Origin: Myxococcota bacterium
GTDB taxonomy: Bacteria > Myxococcota_C > UBA6777
Assembly: GCA_963169055.1 (NCBI GenBank)
Contig: CAUJFU010000279.1
Coordinates: 1 to 34,334 of the forward strand
DNA length: 34,334 nucleotides
Direction of reading: 5' to 3'
In this document: positions 15,907 through 23,473 of the stretch, in pieces
Numbering within the stretch: the stretch's first letter is position 1
Layout: every line of letters starts with the position of its first letter
Made by a program: the position numbers and the translations under genes
The notes under the pieces: generated by a model
Told to the model about the DNA's origin: nothing
The model's database searches: none
The model's input: the letters and a program-made list of their open reading frames with translations, nothing else

Positions 15907-16030
15907 CAAAAAAAGCCGTGTTCGTGACACTTCAAGCGAGAGAGTCGCTGATTTGAAAGACAGCGATCGTATCGCCCCTTTCGGGGTCAAGGGGCGATAG
16001 TCTATGGCGGGGTGTGGGGTGAAACCCCAC
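15907..16030 (+). ncRNA. Structured repeat element, copy B (candidate leader RNA or small RNA)
   Basis: This is the second copy of the element at 5726-5850, in the same orientation. The stem equivalent to the first stem of copy A is GTCGCTG/CAGCGAT (15944-15950 with 15961-15967): three of seven pairs differ from copy A, and both partners have changed. The GTGGGGT-GAA-ACCCCAC hairpin at 16014-16030 is identical. The middle region differs: ATCGCCCC (15971-15978) pairs perfectly with GGGGCGAT (15991-15998), with the conserved GGTCAA in its loop. The element ends 40 nt before the lysoplasmalogenase start codon. Confidence 0.55.
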
Positions 16031-16070
16031 GAAGACGAACCAACTGCGTAAGTCCTATAAGGAGTGTGGA

Positions 16071-16781
16071 ATGGTGCGGTGGTTGTGGGTTTTAGGTGTT
16101 GTGGCGGCATCGGCGTTTGTGACGGGCGTGGCGTTGGAGATGTACTGGTTGCGGTTGTTGACGAAGCCGATACCTGTGGGCTGTATGGCGGCGTGGCTGT
16201 GGTTTCGAGAAGAGGAAAAGGGGTTGTATGAGTGGGGGATCTTGTTGGGGCTATTGTGTTCGATGGGGGGGGATATGTTTTTGGAGTTGAGCGCGGGGAT
16301 GTTTGTGGTGGGGTTGGGTTGGTTTTTGACGGCGCATCTGTTTTATGTGATGGCGTATACTTCGGCGACACGGCGTGCAGTGGTGTTGCAGTTGCTGCCG
16401 TTTTTGGGGTATGGGGTGGCGTTGTATGCGTATATGTATGGCTCGATCCAACAGAAGTTTCCGCGCCTAGTGATTCCTGTGGCGCTGTATACGTTGGTGA
16501 TCTGTTGCATGATGTGGCGAGCAAGTGCGATGCTTCAAGAGGCGGATATTCGGCGTCAAGCGGCATGGTCGGCTTTGTTGGGGGCGATGATCTTTGCGTC
16601 GAGCGACTCGGTGATTGCGTTGAATAAGTTCGTTTGGCCGATCCCGGGGGCGCGTTATGTGATCATCGTGACGTATTGGCTTGGCCAATTGGGGATCGTG
16701 CGCTCGGTGATGCGGGCAGAACCAGCGGTCTTGGAGGCCGAAGGCCCGAAGCATCGGACGTATATGCAGAGGGCTGGTTGA
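16071..16781 (+). CDS. YhhN/TMEM86-family lysoplasmalogenase-like membrane protein
   Basis: The 236-residue protein is almost entirely hydrophobic, with about seven or eight membrane segments. It carries the YhhN/TMEM86 landmarks: 'LTKPIPVGCMAAWL', 'GLLCSMGGDMFLEL' (the conserved GD), 'WFLTAHLFYVMAY' and 'MIFASSDSVIALNKF' (conserved SD and NKF). The characterised mammalian TMEM86 proteins hydrolyse the vinyl-ether bond of lysoplasmalogens; substrate use in this bacterium is inferred. AAGGAG lies 7 nt before the ATG. The structured repeat element sits directly upstream. Kynureninase follows 65 nt downstream on the same strand, so the two may be co-transcribed, although no functional link is obvious. 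Confidence 0.88.
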   Translation: MVRWLWVLGVVAASAFVTGVALEMYWLRLLTKPIPVGCMAAWLWFREEEKGLYEWGILLGLLCSMGGDMFLELSAGMFVVGLGWFLTAHLFYVMAYTSATRRAVVLQLLPFLGYGVALYAYMYGSIQQKFPRLVIPVALYTLVICCMMWRASAMLQEADIRRQAAWSALLGAMIFASSDSVIALNKFVWPIPGARYVIIVTYWLGQLGIVRSVMRAEPAVLEAEGPKHRTYMQRAG

Positions 16782-16846
16782 GTCGGTGCGTTTTTGTTCG
16801 AGGAGCAGTGACGCTGGTCAAGAAAGCGAAAGAGGAGTGTGGCGGG

Positions 16847-18121
16847 ATGGAGTGGAGTTTGGATGAGGCGTGTGCGCGTGAACAGGATCGTGCGGATGCT
16901 CTAGGGAGATTGCGGGAGGCGTTTTGTTTTCCGCATGCGTCGGGGAAAGATGGCGAGACGCTGCTGTATTTTTGTGGGAATTCGCTAGGGCTTCAGCCTG
17001 TGGGGGTTGCGTCTGCGATCGAACAAGAGTTGCAGAAGTGGTCGACGCAGGCGGTGGAGGGGCATTTTATGCCGCCTGATCCGTGGTTTCGGTACCACGA
17101 GCTGTTGCGCGATGGGATGGCGTCGTTGGTGGGGGCGATGCCGCATGAAGTGGTGGTGATGAATAGTCTGACGGTGAATCTTCACTTGTTGATGATCTCG
17201 TTTTATCGGCCAACATCGGCGCGTTACAAGATCGTGATCGAAGAGGGAGCGTTCCCCTCGGATCGTTATGCGGTGGGAAGCCAAGCGAGTCTGCATGGTT
17301 ATGCGCCCGAGGATGCGGTGTTGCGGTGGTCGCCAAGAGCAGGCGAAGATCTTTTGCGTGTGGAAGATCTCGCGGATATCTTGGACAAACAAGGCGATCA
17401 GATCGCGTTGTTGATGTTGGGTGGGGTGCATTTTTATACGGGTCAATGGCTTGCGATGCGTGAGATCGTCAAGATGGGGCATGCAGCGGGTTGTCTTGTG
17501 GGGTTCGATCTTGCCCATGCAGCGGGGAATGTGCCGTTGTCGCTGCATGACTGGGATGTGGACTTTGCGGCGTGGTGTTCGTACAAGTACATCAACAGCG
17601 GGCCGGGGGGAGTCGCGGCGGCTTTTGTTCATGAAAAACATACGCAAGATCCGAGTCTCTTGCGGCTTGCGGGATGGTGGGGAAATGATCCTGACAAGCG
17701 TTTTGCGATGGAAGAGTCGTTTGTTCCTGTGGCTTCGGCAGATGCGTGGCAATTGAGCAATGCGCCGATCTTGTCGATGGCAGCGCTGCGTGCGTCATTG
17801 GATGTCTTTGCACAAGCCTCGATGGAAGCATTGCGCGATAAATCTGTCCGATTGACGGGGTATTTGGAGTTTTTGTTGGAGCAACTGCCGGCGTCTTCTT
17901 ATACGCAGATCACGCCAAAAGATCCGAGCCATCGGGGGGCGCAGCTTTCGATCCGCGTACACACAGGAGCGCGTGATCTACAACAGAAACTTCAAGAGGC
18001 AGGGGTGATCTGTGATGTGCGTCGCGATGTGATCCGTGTGGCACCGACGCCCTTGTACAATCGCTTCCACGATGTTTGGCATTTTGTTCAGATCTTGCGG
18101 GGGGTTCTTTACGGATATTGA
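16847..18121 (+). CDS. kynU: Kynureninase
   Basis: Kynureninase is a PLP enzyme that splits kynurenine into anthranilate and alanine, or 3-hydroxykynurenine into 3-hydroxyanthranilate and alanine. The 424-residue length and motifs fit: 'YFCGNSLGLQP' (41-51), 'EEGAFPSDRYAVGSQ' (132-146), 'GFDLAHAAGNVPL' with Asp221 and His224, and 'WCSYKYINSGPGG', with the PLP-binding Lys247. I chose the ATG at 16847, with GAGGAG 9 nt upstream; the frame is open back to 16634 but there overlaps the preceding gene. The formamidase-like gene at 4849 could supply kynurenine; a tryptophan dioxygenase is not in the window. A MITE follows 26 nt after the stop. Confidence 0.95.
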   Translation: MEWSLDEACAREQDRADALGRLREAFCFPHASGKDGETLLYFCGNSLGLQPVGVASAIEQELQKWSTQAVEGHFMPPDPWFRYHELLRDGMASLVGAMPHEVVVMNSLTVNLHLLMISFYRPTSARYKIVIEEGAFPSDRYAVGSQASLHGYAPEDAVLRWSPRAGEDLLRVEDLADILDKQGDQIALLMLGGVHFYTGQWLAMREIVKMGHAAGCLVGFDLAHAAGNVPLSLHDWDVDFAAWCSYKYINSGPGGVAAAFVHEKHTQDPSLLRLAGWWGNDPDKRFAMEESFVPVASADAWQLSNAPILSMAALRASLDVFAQASMEALRDKSVRLTGYLEFLLEQLPASSYTQITPKDPSHRGAQLSIRVHTGARDLQQKLQEAGVICDVRRDVIRVAPTPLYNRFHDVWHFVQILRGVLYGY

Positions 18122-18147
18122 GGGGGTGCTCGGACTCGATATAGGAC

Positions 18148-18265
18148 TTAGACGAAATCCGTCCATTGTGTGATTGTAAAACGTAGGGGCAGCCCCCTGT
18201 GGCTGCCCAACCGTAGGGCATCTACGCACTATCCTTCGATCACATATCTTGCGGATATCGTATTA
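18148..18265. mobile_element. 118-bp MITE-like element, copy 2 (inverted relative to copy 1)
   Basis: This copy matches the reverse complement of 13430-13547 over its whole length. Terminal inverted repeats are TTAGACGAAATCCG at the left and, reading from the right, TAATACGATATCCG. The central part is a hairpin with arms GGGCAGCC and GGCTGCCC. It lies between kynU and the convergent integrase-like gene and may act as a transcription barrier. With copy 1 it brackets a 4.6-kb segment (lipoprotein, lysoplasmalogenase, kynU) as inverted repeats. Confidence 0.75.
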
Positions 18266-18316
18266 CGCCTATCGGTATGGAGCTTATCGACCGGCGGTTG
18301 TGTACGAATGAGCGGG

Positions 18317-19441
18317 CTATCGAGGGCGGGTGGGGCAGGGTGAGGGGTTCCAAGCATCGAGCGGACTTGGGATAGATTGAAGGTCGAGCGGCAAGTGCCA
18401 CGAGGTGTCGTGTTCCCAAGCGAGGTCTTGGGGGAGACAGAGGCGGCGGACTTTTTCGATGGGATGGCCTTCTTCGACAAGATGCTCTACAAAACTGGCG
18501 CGCAGATTGGAGCAAGAGATGGATTCGTTGAGTCCGATGGCACGGGCGGCACGTTGAAGGCTCTTTTGAATAGTGCTTTCGTGCATATGATCTTGGCATT
18601 CAGGGCGTTCAGCTCGAAACAACGGGCTATTGAGCGACATAAAAACGTATCTCCAACTCCAAGCATTGGCTTCCGAGCCGTTGCCTCGGCGCAGATGGAC
18701 GGGGAGTCGGACGGCAGCGACACCGTGTTTTAATTCTTCTTGGTAACGCCAGCGTGCGTGTTGGAGGTGGCGGATCAACGGCTCGTAGAGATTGCGCGCC
18801 ATGCGAACCACACGCGAAGGTTTTCCACGGGCATCGCGGATCAAGACGGTGGCATGGGTGAAATCGAGATCGCGGACACGCAAGCGCAACACCTCAAACA
18901 AGCGCATCCCGCCATTGTACATCAACATCGCGGCAAGTCGGTTGTTTTCGTCCATGACTTGAAACATCGCGGCAAGTTCTTCGCGAGAAAGTGGGCGTGT
19001 GCGCAAGCTATCGGGTGCGAGTCGCGGTGGGTTCGGATGAGGGCGGGAGGGTTTGGGGAAGCAAAGACGTTGTAAAAAGCTGAGAGCAGCGCGAGCTTGA
19101 GCGATGCTGCTTGGGGAGCGCAGATCTTGTTGGAGTTTTTGCAAAAACAGATCGCAGAGGGATTGGAAACCGGCGGGTTGGTCGGCAGAGGCAGGAGCGA
19201 TCAACCGTTGTTTTTGCAAGGCGTCCCAAAAGCGCACGCACCAATGATGATAGGTGAGTAAGGTTCGCTCGCTGTAATCTCCCGCATGACGGGCATGTTT
19301 GAGGCAGAGCAAAAAGCTATCTTTGGTGGTGTGTTTGAGCAGAAGCGTGGGGAGAGCAGGAGATTTGTGTTCGGGCGAGAGCAAGCGGGATGAAGAAAAA
19401 GGTCTGAGCGGGATGTTGGTTGCGCCGAGTTGCATGGTCAT
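18317..19441 (-). CDS. Integron-integrase (IntI)-like tyrosine recombinase lacking the catalytic tyrosine
   Basis: The 374-residue protein aligns with integron integrases. It has an N-terminal SAM-like core-binding domain ('YSERTLLTYHHWCVRFWDAL'), 'MYNGGMRLFEVLRLRVRDLDF' split around the first catalytic Arg (Arg180), a beta-hairpin Lys (Lys207 in 'ARGKPSR'), the IntI-specific 'VAAVRLP...W-WRYVF' patch, and the C-terminal 'SPLDA' seen in IntI proteins. The second box reads 'CSNLRASF' instead of HTLRHSF (His lost, Arg314 kept), the GH box reads 'LP', and there is no tyrosine after residue 265; Trp348 or Thr346 occupies the nucleophile region. It is therefore probably unable to cut DNA. GGAGG lies 5 nt before the ATG at 19441. 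No attC-like cassette array was seen beside it. Confidence 0.8.
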   Translation of the reverse strand: MTMQLGATNIPLRPFSSSRLLSPEHKSPALPTLLLKHTTKDSFLLCLKHARHAGDYSERTLLTYHHWCVRFWDALQKQRLIAPASADQPAGFQSLCDLFLQKLQQDLRSPSSIAQARAALSFLQRLCFPKPSRPHPNPPRLAPDSLRTRPLSREELAAMFQVMDENNRLAAMLMYNGGMRLFEVLRLRVRDLDFTHATVLIRDARGKPSRVVRMARNLYEPLIRHLQHARWRYQEELKHGVAAVRLPVHLRRGNGSEANAWSWRYVFMSLNSPLFRAERPECQDHMHESTIQKSLQRAARAIGLNESISCSNLRASFVEHLVEEGHPIEKVRRLCLPQDLAWEHDTSWHLPLDLQSIPSPLDAWNPSPCPTRPR

Positions 19442-19779
19442 GGTGGCCTCCGAAACGATGGGGGTGTGGATGGTTGCGCGGGCGATGCGTGGATCAGCGA
19501 AAGCATCGAGCGCTCTTGTCTGCGAAGAGGCCCATGACAAGGGATGTTCCAACAAGGGATCGAGCAGTGCCTTCTCTTTATGTGTCGAGGCGTTGCATCG
19601 TTTGGAAGGAGCGAGCAAAGCAAGCGAGAGCAGGGGAGTGTCCAAAAAATGGCCGAGGGAGTGTTCGGGATGTGTGCATCGGCGAAGGGGCGCACAACGT
19701 TGCAAAGAGACAGATCGTCAAGAGGGAGGTCTGTGAAGAATCGTCAAGAGGGAGGTCTGTGAAGAAAAGGAGCCGAGTG
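19442..19779. other. 338-nt gap without a convincing gene; contains a 26-bp tandem duplication
   Basis: The segment lies between two minus-strand genes, upstream of the integrase-like gene, where an attI site would be expected if it were an integron. I could not identify attI or attC by eye. Its one clear structure is a perfect 26-bp unit repeated in tandem (19715-19740 and 19741-19766, starting TCGTCAAGAGGGAGG), 13 nt beyond the peptidase gene's stop codon. The open frames here have no recognisable homology or start signals. Confidence 0.6.
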
Positions 19780-22587
19780 TTAGGGAAGGACAGGGAGGTT
19801 TTCGATGGCTTTCCGAAGGAGTTCTTGGTTTTTATGTGAAAAGCCAACGAGGTAGGAGATGATCTTTCCGTTGTGGAAGAGGACAAAGGTGGGGGTGGCG
19901 TTGATCCGAAGTTTGGTGAAAAAGTCGCGTTGTGTATCGACGGTGTTGTGAAAAGGCATACTATCGGGGTTTTGCGCGAGCCATGTGCTGACGACGCGGG
20001 AGGTCTCGTTGCTGACGGTGAGGATGCGGAGGTTGCGGTTGGTGTAGGTTTTTTGGAAGGCGCGAAGGGCGGGTAGTGCGGCTTTACAGGGGCCGCACCA
20101 TGTGGCCCAGAAGAAGGCGATCACGGTGCCTTTCTTGAGGTCAGGGAGGGGCTTTCTGAGATCAACAGAGAGGAGAGAGCGAGTACCCAGGGCGGTACGT
20201 CCAACAAGACTTTGTCGCTTCATCGAGGGTGGGTGGGTGAGGCGAAGGAAGCGGATGTTGAGTTCGAGGAGTTTGCCATAACGGAAGACCAAGATGGGGA
20301 TATCTTGGTCGGGGGGGCTGATCATGACTCGTTCGCGGATCTCGAAAGGCTCGGTGAGTTCGTGTTTTCCGAGTGTGGTGATAATATCGCCTTCGCGGAT
20401 GCCTGCGTGTGCTGCGGGTGTATTGAGGTAGACTTCTTGGACACGGACAGCCCCAGAAGGAAGCAGCCAGCGTTCGGGGTTGGGAACGGGTTGGAAAGCG
20501 ACGCCAAACCACGAAGGGAGGGGGATTTGTTCGCCTTCAAAGGAGAGCGGGCGGAGGTGTTTTGTGGTGGAGGTGTATTCTTCGCCGAGAGGGGTTTGTT
20601 CGCATTGGATAAGGTTGTGCAAGCCGCGCCGATAGCCGAGGTGATCGGGGTGTTGGCTGTGTTGGAGCAGGAGACGACCCGCGATGCGAAATAGCAAGAT
20701 CTCGATGCGTTGGAGGGCAGCGATTTGAACTTTGCGTTGGAAGACAAAGTCGCGCATCTCTTTTTCGCGCTGTTTGAGAAATCGCAGTCGTTCAAAGAGC
20801 ATCGGGCGTATGCGAAGATAGCGAAAGAAGGTTTGTTTGAGCTGGCTTGCGGTGTAGGCGTATGTAGAAAAGGAGCGTTGGAAGCCCGTTTTTTGGGCGC
20901 GTTGTAGAAAGCGCAAGAAGTCAAGGCGGCGGAGTTGTTCGCCCGTACTGGGCGGGCCAACGGGAGGTTTTTGAAGTTGGCGAAGCCGCTCGCGTAGTTG
21001 GCGAAGCCGTTCTTGACGTGTGGCGGAGGTTTTGGGCCGTGTGGGTTGGGTGGAAGGTGCGGATTTGGGGGCGTATCGTTGGCGTTGACGTTCGTATGCG
21101 CGAAGGCGTTGGAGACGTTGATCAAGCTCGATGTAGCGTTGGATCAGTTGTCTTCGCCGTTGGTTGGCGGCGCGTTGTTGTGGAGAGAGCGGTTGCGGGC
21201 GAGAAGGGCGTTGGGAGAGGGGGCGTTGGAGAAATTCCCTGAGAGCGCGGTCGACGCGTTTTTTGAAGTCGGGTTGTTGTTTGAAGATGCCGTTGAGATG
21301 GTGATCACGGGCGGTTTGGAAGACGTTGGCCCACATACGTTCGACGCGCTCCCACCAAGCGAGCTTTTTGCGCAGTTCGGCGCGTTGTTGTTGGAGGGCG
21401 GTGAAGTTGAGTGGGCTTTGGAGTCCGAAACGACGGGCGATATCTCCGATCAGTTGTCGATCTTCTTGGAGTCCGTCATATCCGAGCGCGGCGTATTGTT
21501 GGAGCAGTTGATCGCCAAGTTTGTACATGGAGATCTCATCGGCTTGTGCGTCGGCTTGGAGCATGGCGTAGAGGTAAGCATCAGAACTGCGGTGTGGGAC
21601 GTCGGGGGTGCGGTCGGTAAGAAGGACTTGACGGTGGGCCTGATCGAGATCTTTTGCGGCACGCATCGCCAAGATAAAGCGATACGCATGGCCGACGTGT
21701 TTTTTGAGTTGGGTTTCAGGGAAACAACCGTAAGCGTATTGGCTTGGGAGGGTGGCGTAGAAGCCGCAGCGATCGCCTGTGGGGATGCCGAATACACCGG
21801 GCTTTCGGAAGATGCTCCAAGCAAAAGAACCTGAGAAACATTGCGACATCACGGAGACAATGCGGCGTTGCCCAAAGGGCCGAAGCTGTTTGTGGAGTTG
21901 GCGAACGCTGAGCGACTCTTTCCAAAGGGAGATGTAATTGTTGGTGAGTTTGGGGTCTTTGGAGTTGCGAGTGCCATGATCGGTGACAAAAAGCAAGAGG
22001 GGACGGGGATCGTTGGGATGTTTTTTTGCAAGTCGAGGCAGTTGTTTTTGGAGTGAGGCTTGGGTGGCGGGAAGCAGCGTTGTGTTCGGAAGATCGGTGT
22101 TGATCAGCTTGGGGCGTTGGACAAAGAGGCGAGACTCACGACGTCCGTCAAAGAGCCAACCTTGCGGATCTTGGCGATTGTAGAGGATGGCTTGATCGGG
22201 TTTGGGATCTTGGCCGTCCGCAGAGAAGATGCTGATCTGTTCGGGCGACAGGCCGCGTTCTTGAAGAACCATCCGCATCATCCGCAGATAGAGGACGTGG
22301 GAATAATAATTGATGTTGGGGGAGCCTCCGCCGTTGAGAAGGATGGCATGCGCAAAAGGCCCGTGGCTGTGGCTTTTGTCTTGGGTTTGGGTAGGTTGAG
22401 AGGTGGGTGGTGTGCGTGCGGTGGGGATGGGGCGGGATGTGGGGAGAAGTCGTGTGCGGGGCACGTTTGAGGGCGGAGAGAGAGGTTGAGAAGTGGGCAG
22501 GGATTGGGCGAAGAGAGCGGGGGTAGGGAGGAAAAGCAGAACTGCGAGCCAAGGGGCATACCGCGAAGGGCGAAGGAGGCTTGGCAT
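19780..22587 (-). CDS. Fusion protein: clan-CD (C13/caspase-like) cysteine peptidase, PDZ domain, TlpA-like thioredoxin
   Basis: The ATG at 22587 opens a signal peptide ('WLAVLLFLPTPALFAQS'), and GGAG lies 8 nt upstream; an ORF extension to 22719 is poor coding sequence. The 935-residue protein has several parts. Residues 75-330 form a clan-CD peptidase-like domain with a His-Cys pair in 'LLLFVTDHGT' (His204) and 'VSVMSQCFSGSFA' (Cys250). Residues about 390-640 are Arg/Gln-rich and helical, probably coiled coil. Residues about 690-785 form a PDZ domain ('VQEVYLNTPAAHAGIREGDII'). Residues about 805-935 form a thioredoxin/TlpA domain with 'FFWATWCGPCKAALP' (Cys831, Cys834) and cis-Pro 'ATPTFVLF'. 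It should act in the periplasm or at the membrane, cleaving and/or reducing exported proteins. Substrate is unknown. Genes for a CcmH-like and a TlpA-like protein lie just upstream on the same strand. Confidence 0.85.
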   Translation of the reverse strand: MPSLLRPSRYAPWLAVLLFLPTPALFAQSLPTSQPLSPPSNVPRTRLLPTSRPIPTARTPPTSQPTQTQDKSHSHGPFAHAILLNGGGSPNINYYSHVLYLRMMRMVLQERGLSPEQISIFSADGQDPKPDQAILYNRQDPQGWLFDGRRESRLFVQRPKLINTDLPNTTLLPATQASLQKQLPRLAKKHPNDPRPLLLFVTDHGTRNSKDPKLTNNYISLWKESLSVRQLHKQLRPFGQRRIVSVMSQCFSGSFAWSIFRKPGVFGIPTGDRCGFYATLPSQYAYGCFPETQLKKHVGHAYRFILAMRAAKDLDQAHRQVLLTDRTPDVPHRSSDAYLYAMLQADAQADEISMYKLGDQLLQQYAALGYDGLQEDRQLIGDIARRFGLQSPLNFTALQQQRAELRKKLAWWERVERMWANVFQTARDHHLNGIFKQQPDFKKRVDRALREFLQRPLSQRPSRPQPLSPQQRAANQRRRQLIQRYIELDQRLQRLRAYERQRQRYAPKSAPSTQPTRPKTSATRQERLRQLRERLRQLQKPPVGPPSTGEQLRRLDFLRFLQRAQKTGFQRSFSTYAYTASQLKQTFFRYLRIRPMLFERLRFLKQREKEMRDFVFQRKVQIAALQRIEILLFRIAGRLLLQHSQHPDHLGYRRGLHNLIQCEQTPLGEEYTSTTKHLRPLSFEGEQIPLPSWFGVAFQPVPNPERWLLPSGAVRVQEVYLNTPAAHAGIREGDIITTLGKHELTEPFEIRERVMISPPDQDIPILVFRYGKLLELNIRFLRLTHPPSMKRQSLVGRTALGTRSLLSVDLRKPLPDLKKGTVIAFFWATWCGPCKAALPALRAFQKTYTNRNLRILTVSNETSRVVSTWLAQNPDSMPFHNTVDTQRDFFTKLRINATPTFVLFHNGKIISYLVGFSHKNQELLRKAIENLPVLP

Positions 22588-22663
22588 AAGAAAAACTCCG
22601 AAGTAAAGGCACGCCATCGGAGCGTTTCTCCAAGGCATGCTTGGGGGGATTGAACGGATGGCG

Positions 22664-23428
22664 TCAGGTGGTGTGCTTGTGTTCGAGGGTGTGGTGTGGG
22701 GATTGTTTGCCACGAGCATTCCAGTTGAGGATCAGGAAAAAGACCATCATCAAGATAAAGGCCGCAGCAGCGATGGGAAGCCAAAAGATATCTTGGTGGG
22801 GGGGGATGGCAAGGATGCGTTCGCCAAAGCGTTTGACATAGGCATCCAGAATCTGCTTGTCGGTATAGCCAGCGACGATGCGCTTTTTGAGATCGAGTTT
22901 GATCTGATCAGACGCAGGGCTGGGGTGCATGGAGACGGGTTGGACCCAACAGCAAGGGGCGATGACCAGCGTGAGCAGGTGTTGATAACGCCGAATTTGG
23001 GCGGCATTGAGGGTGGGTGCTTCTTCGGTCTTTTTGGAAGCGGAAGAGGCTGTCGGCGAGTCTGGGGTGTTGGTGGATGCGGGGGCATCGTTCGGAACCG
23101 AAGGGACGGGATTTTGTGTGGGTGGCTGGTTGTTCGGAACCAAAGGAGCGGGGCTTTGTGTGGGTGGTGGGTTGTTCGGAACCAAAGGGACGGGATTTTG
23201 TGTGGGTGGATGGTTGTTAATGGCCGAATGATCGGGGCTTTGTGTCGTTGTGGTGGAGGGGAGAGGGATGGGTTGAAGTCGCGACCATCGCGGCGTAGGG
23301 GGTGTGCGCGGTGCGGAGGTGGTAGGGGGTGTTGCGGGAGGTGCGGCGTGGAGCGTGTGGGCAGCGCAAAGCAAGGCCGCAGCGAGGATGGGTTGAAGAA
23401 GTCGTTGCATCATCGGGAACGCGGGCAT
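22664..23428 (-). CDS. CcmH/NrfF-like cytochrome c biogenesis protein with Pro-rich repeats
   Basis: The 254-residue protein has a signal peptide (to about residue 28), then a Pro/Thr/Asn-rich linker with three 14-residue repeats (PPTQNPVPLVPN type). A CcmH-like domain follows (about 145-215: 'LLTLVIAPCCWVQPV' and 'AGYTDKQILDAYVKRFGERIL'), then a membrane segment ('IFWLPIAAAAFILMMVFFLIL'). CcmH proteins reduce or hold apocytochrome c thiols during haem attachment at the outer face of the inner membrane. Here two adjacent cysteines (APCCW) replace the usual LRCxxC, so redox chemistry may differ. AGGAG lies 9 nt before the ATG. It sits between two thioredoxin-domain genes, consistent with a shared thiol pathway. 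Confidence 0.82.
   Translation of the reverse strand: MPAFPMMQRLLQPILAAALLCAAHTLHAAPPATPPTTSAPRTPPTPRWSRLQPIPLPSTTTTQSPDHSAINNHPPTQNPVPLVPNNPPPTQSPAPLVPNNQPPTQNPVPSVPNDAPASTNTPDSPTASSASKKTEEAPTLNAAQIRRYQHLLTLVIAPCCWVQPVSMHPSPASDQIKLDLKKRIVAGYTDKQILDAYVKRFGERILAIPPHQDIFWLPIAAAAFILMMVFFLILNWNARGKQSPHHTLEHKHTT
23090..23215. repeat. 42-bp coding tandem repeat, three copies
   Basis: Units start at 23090, 23132 and 23174 with GTTCGGAACC and encode the 14-residue Pro-rich repeats of the CcmH-like protein. A degenerate fourth copy continues to about 23250. Being in frame and inside the linker, it is a length-variable spacer and not a CRISPR. Confidence 0.8.
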
Positions 23429-23473
23429 TGTGGGGGTCTCCTGTCCGTGGTGATCGAAAGGATGCAGATGTGT

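Noticed and set aside
19442-19779. Integron attI/attC sites next to the integrase-like gene
   Set aside because: No pair of inversely repeated core sites with GTT-type boxes could be found by eye, and the flanking genes are large ordinary genes, not cassettes.
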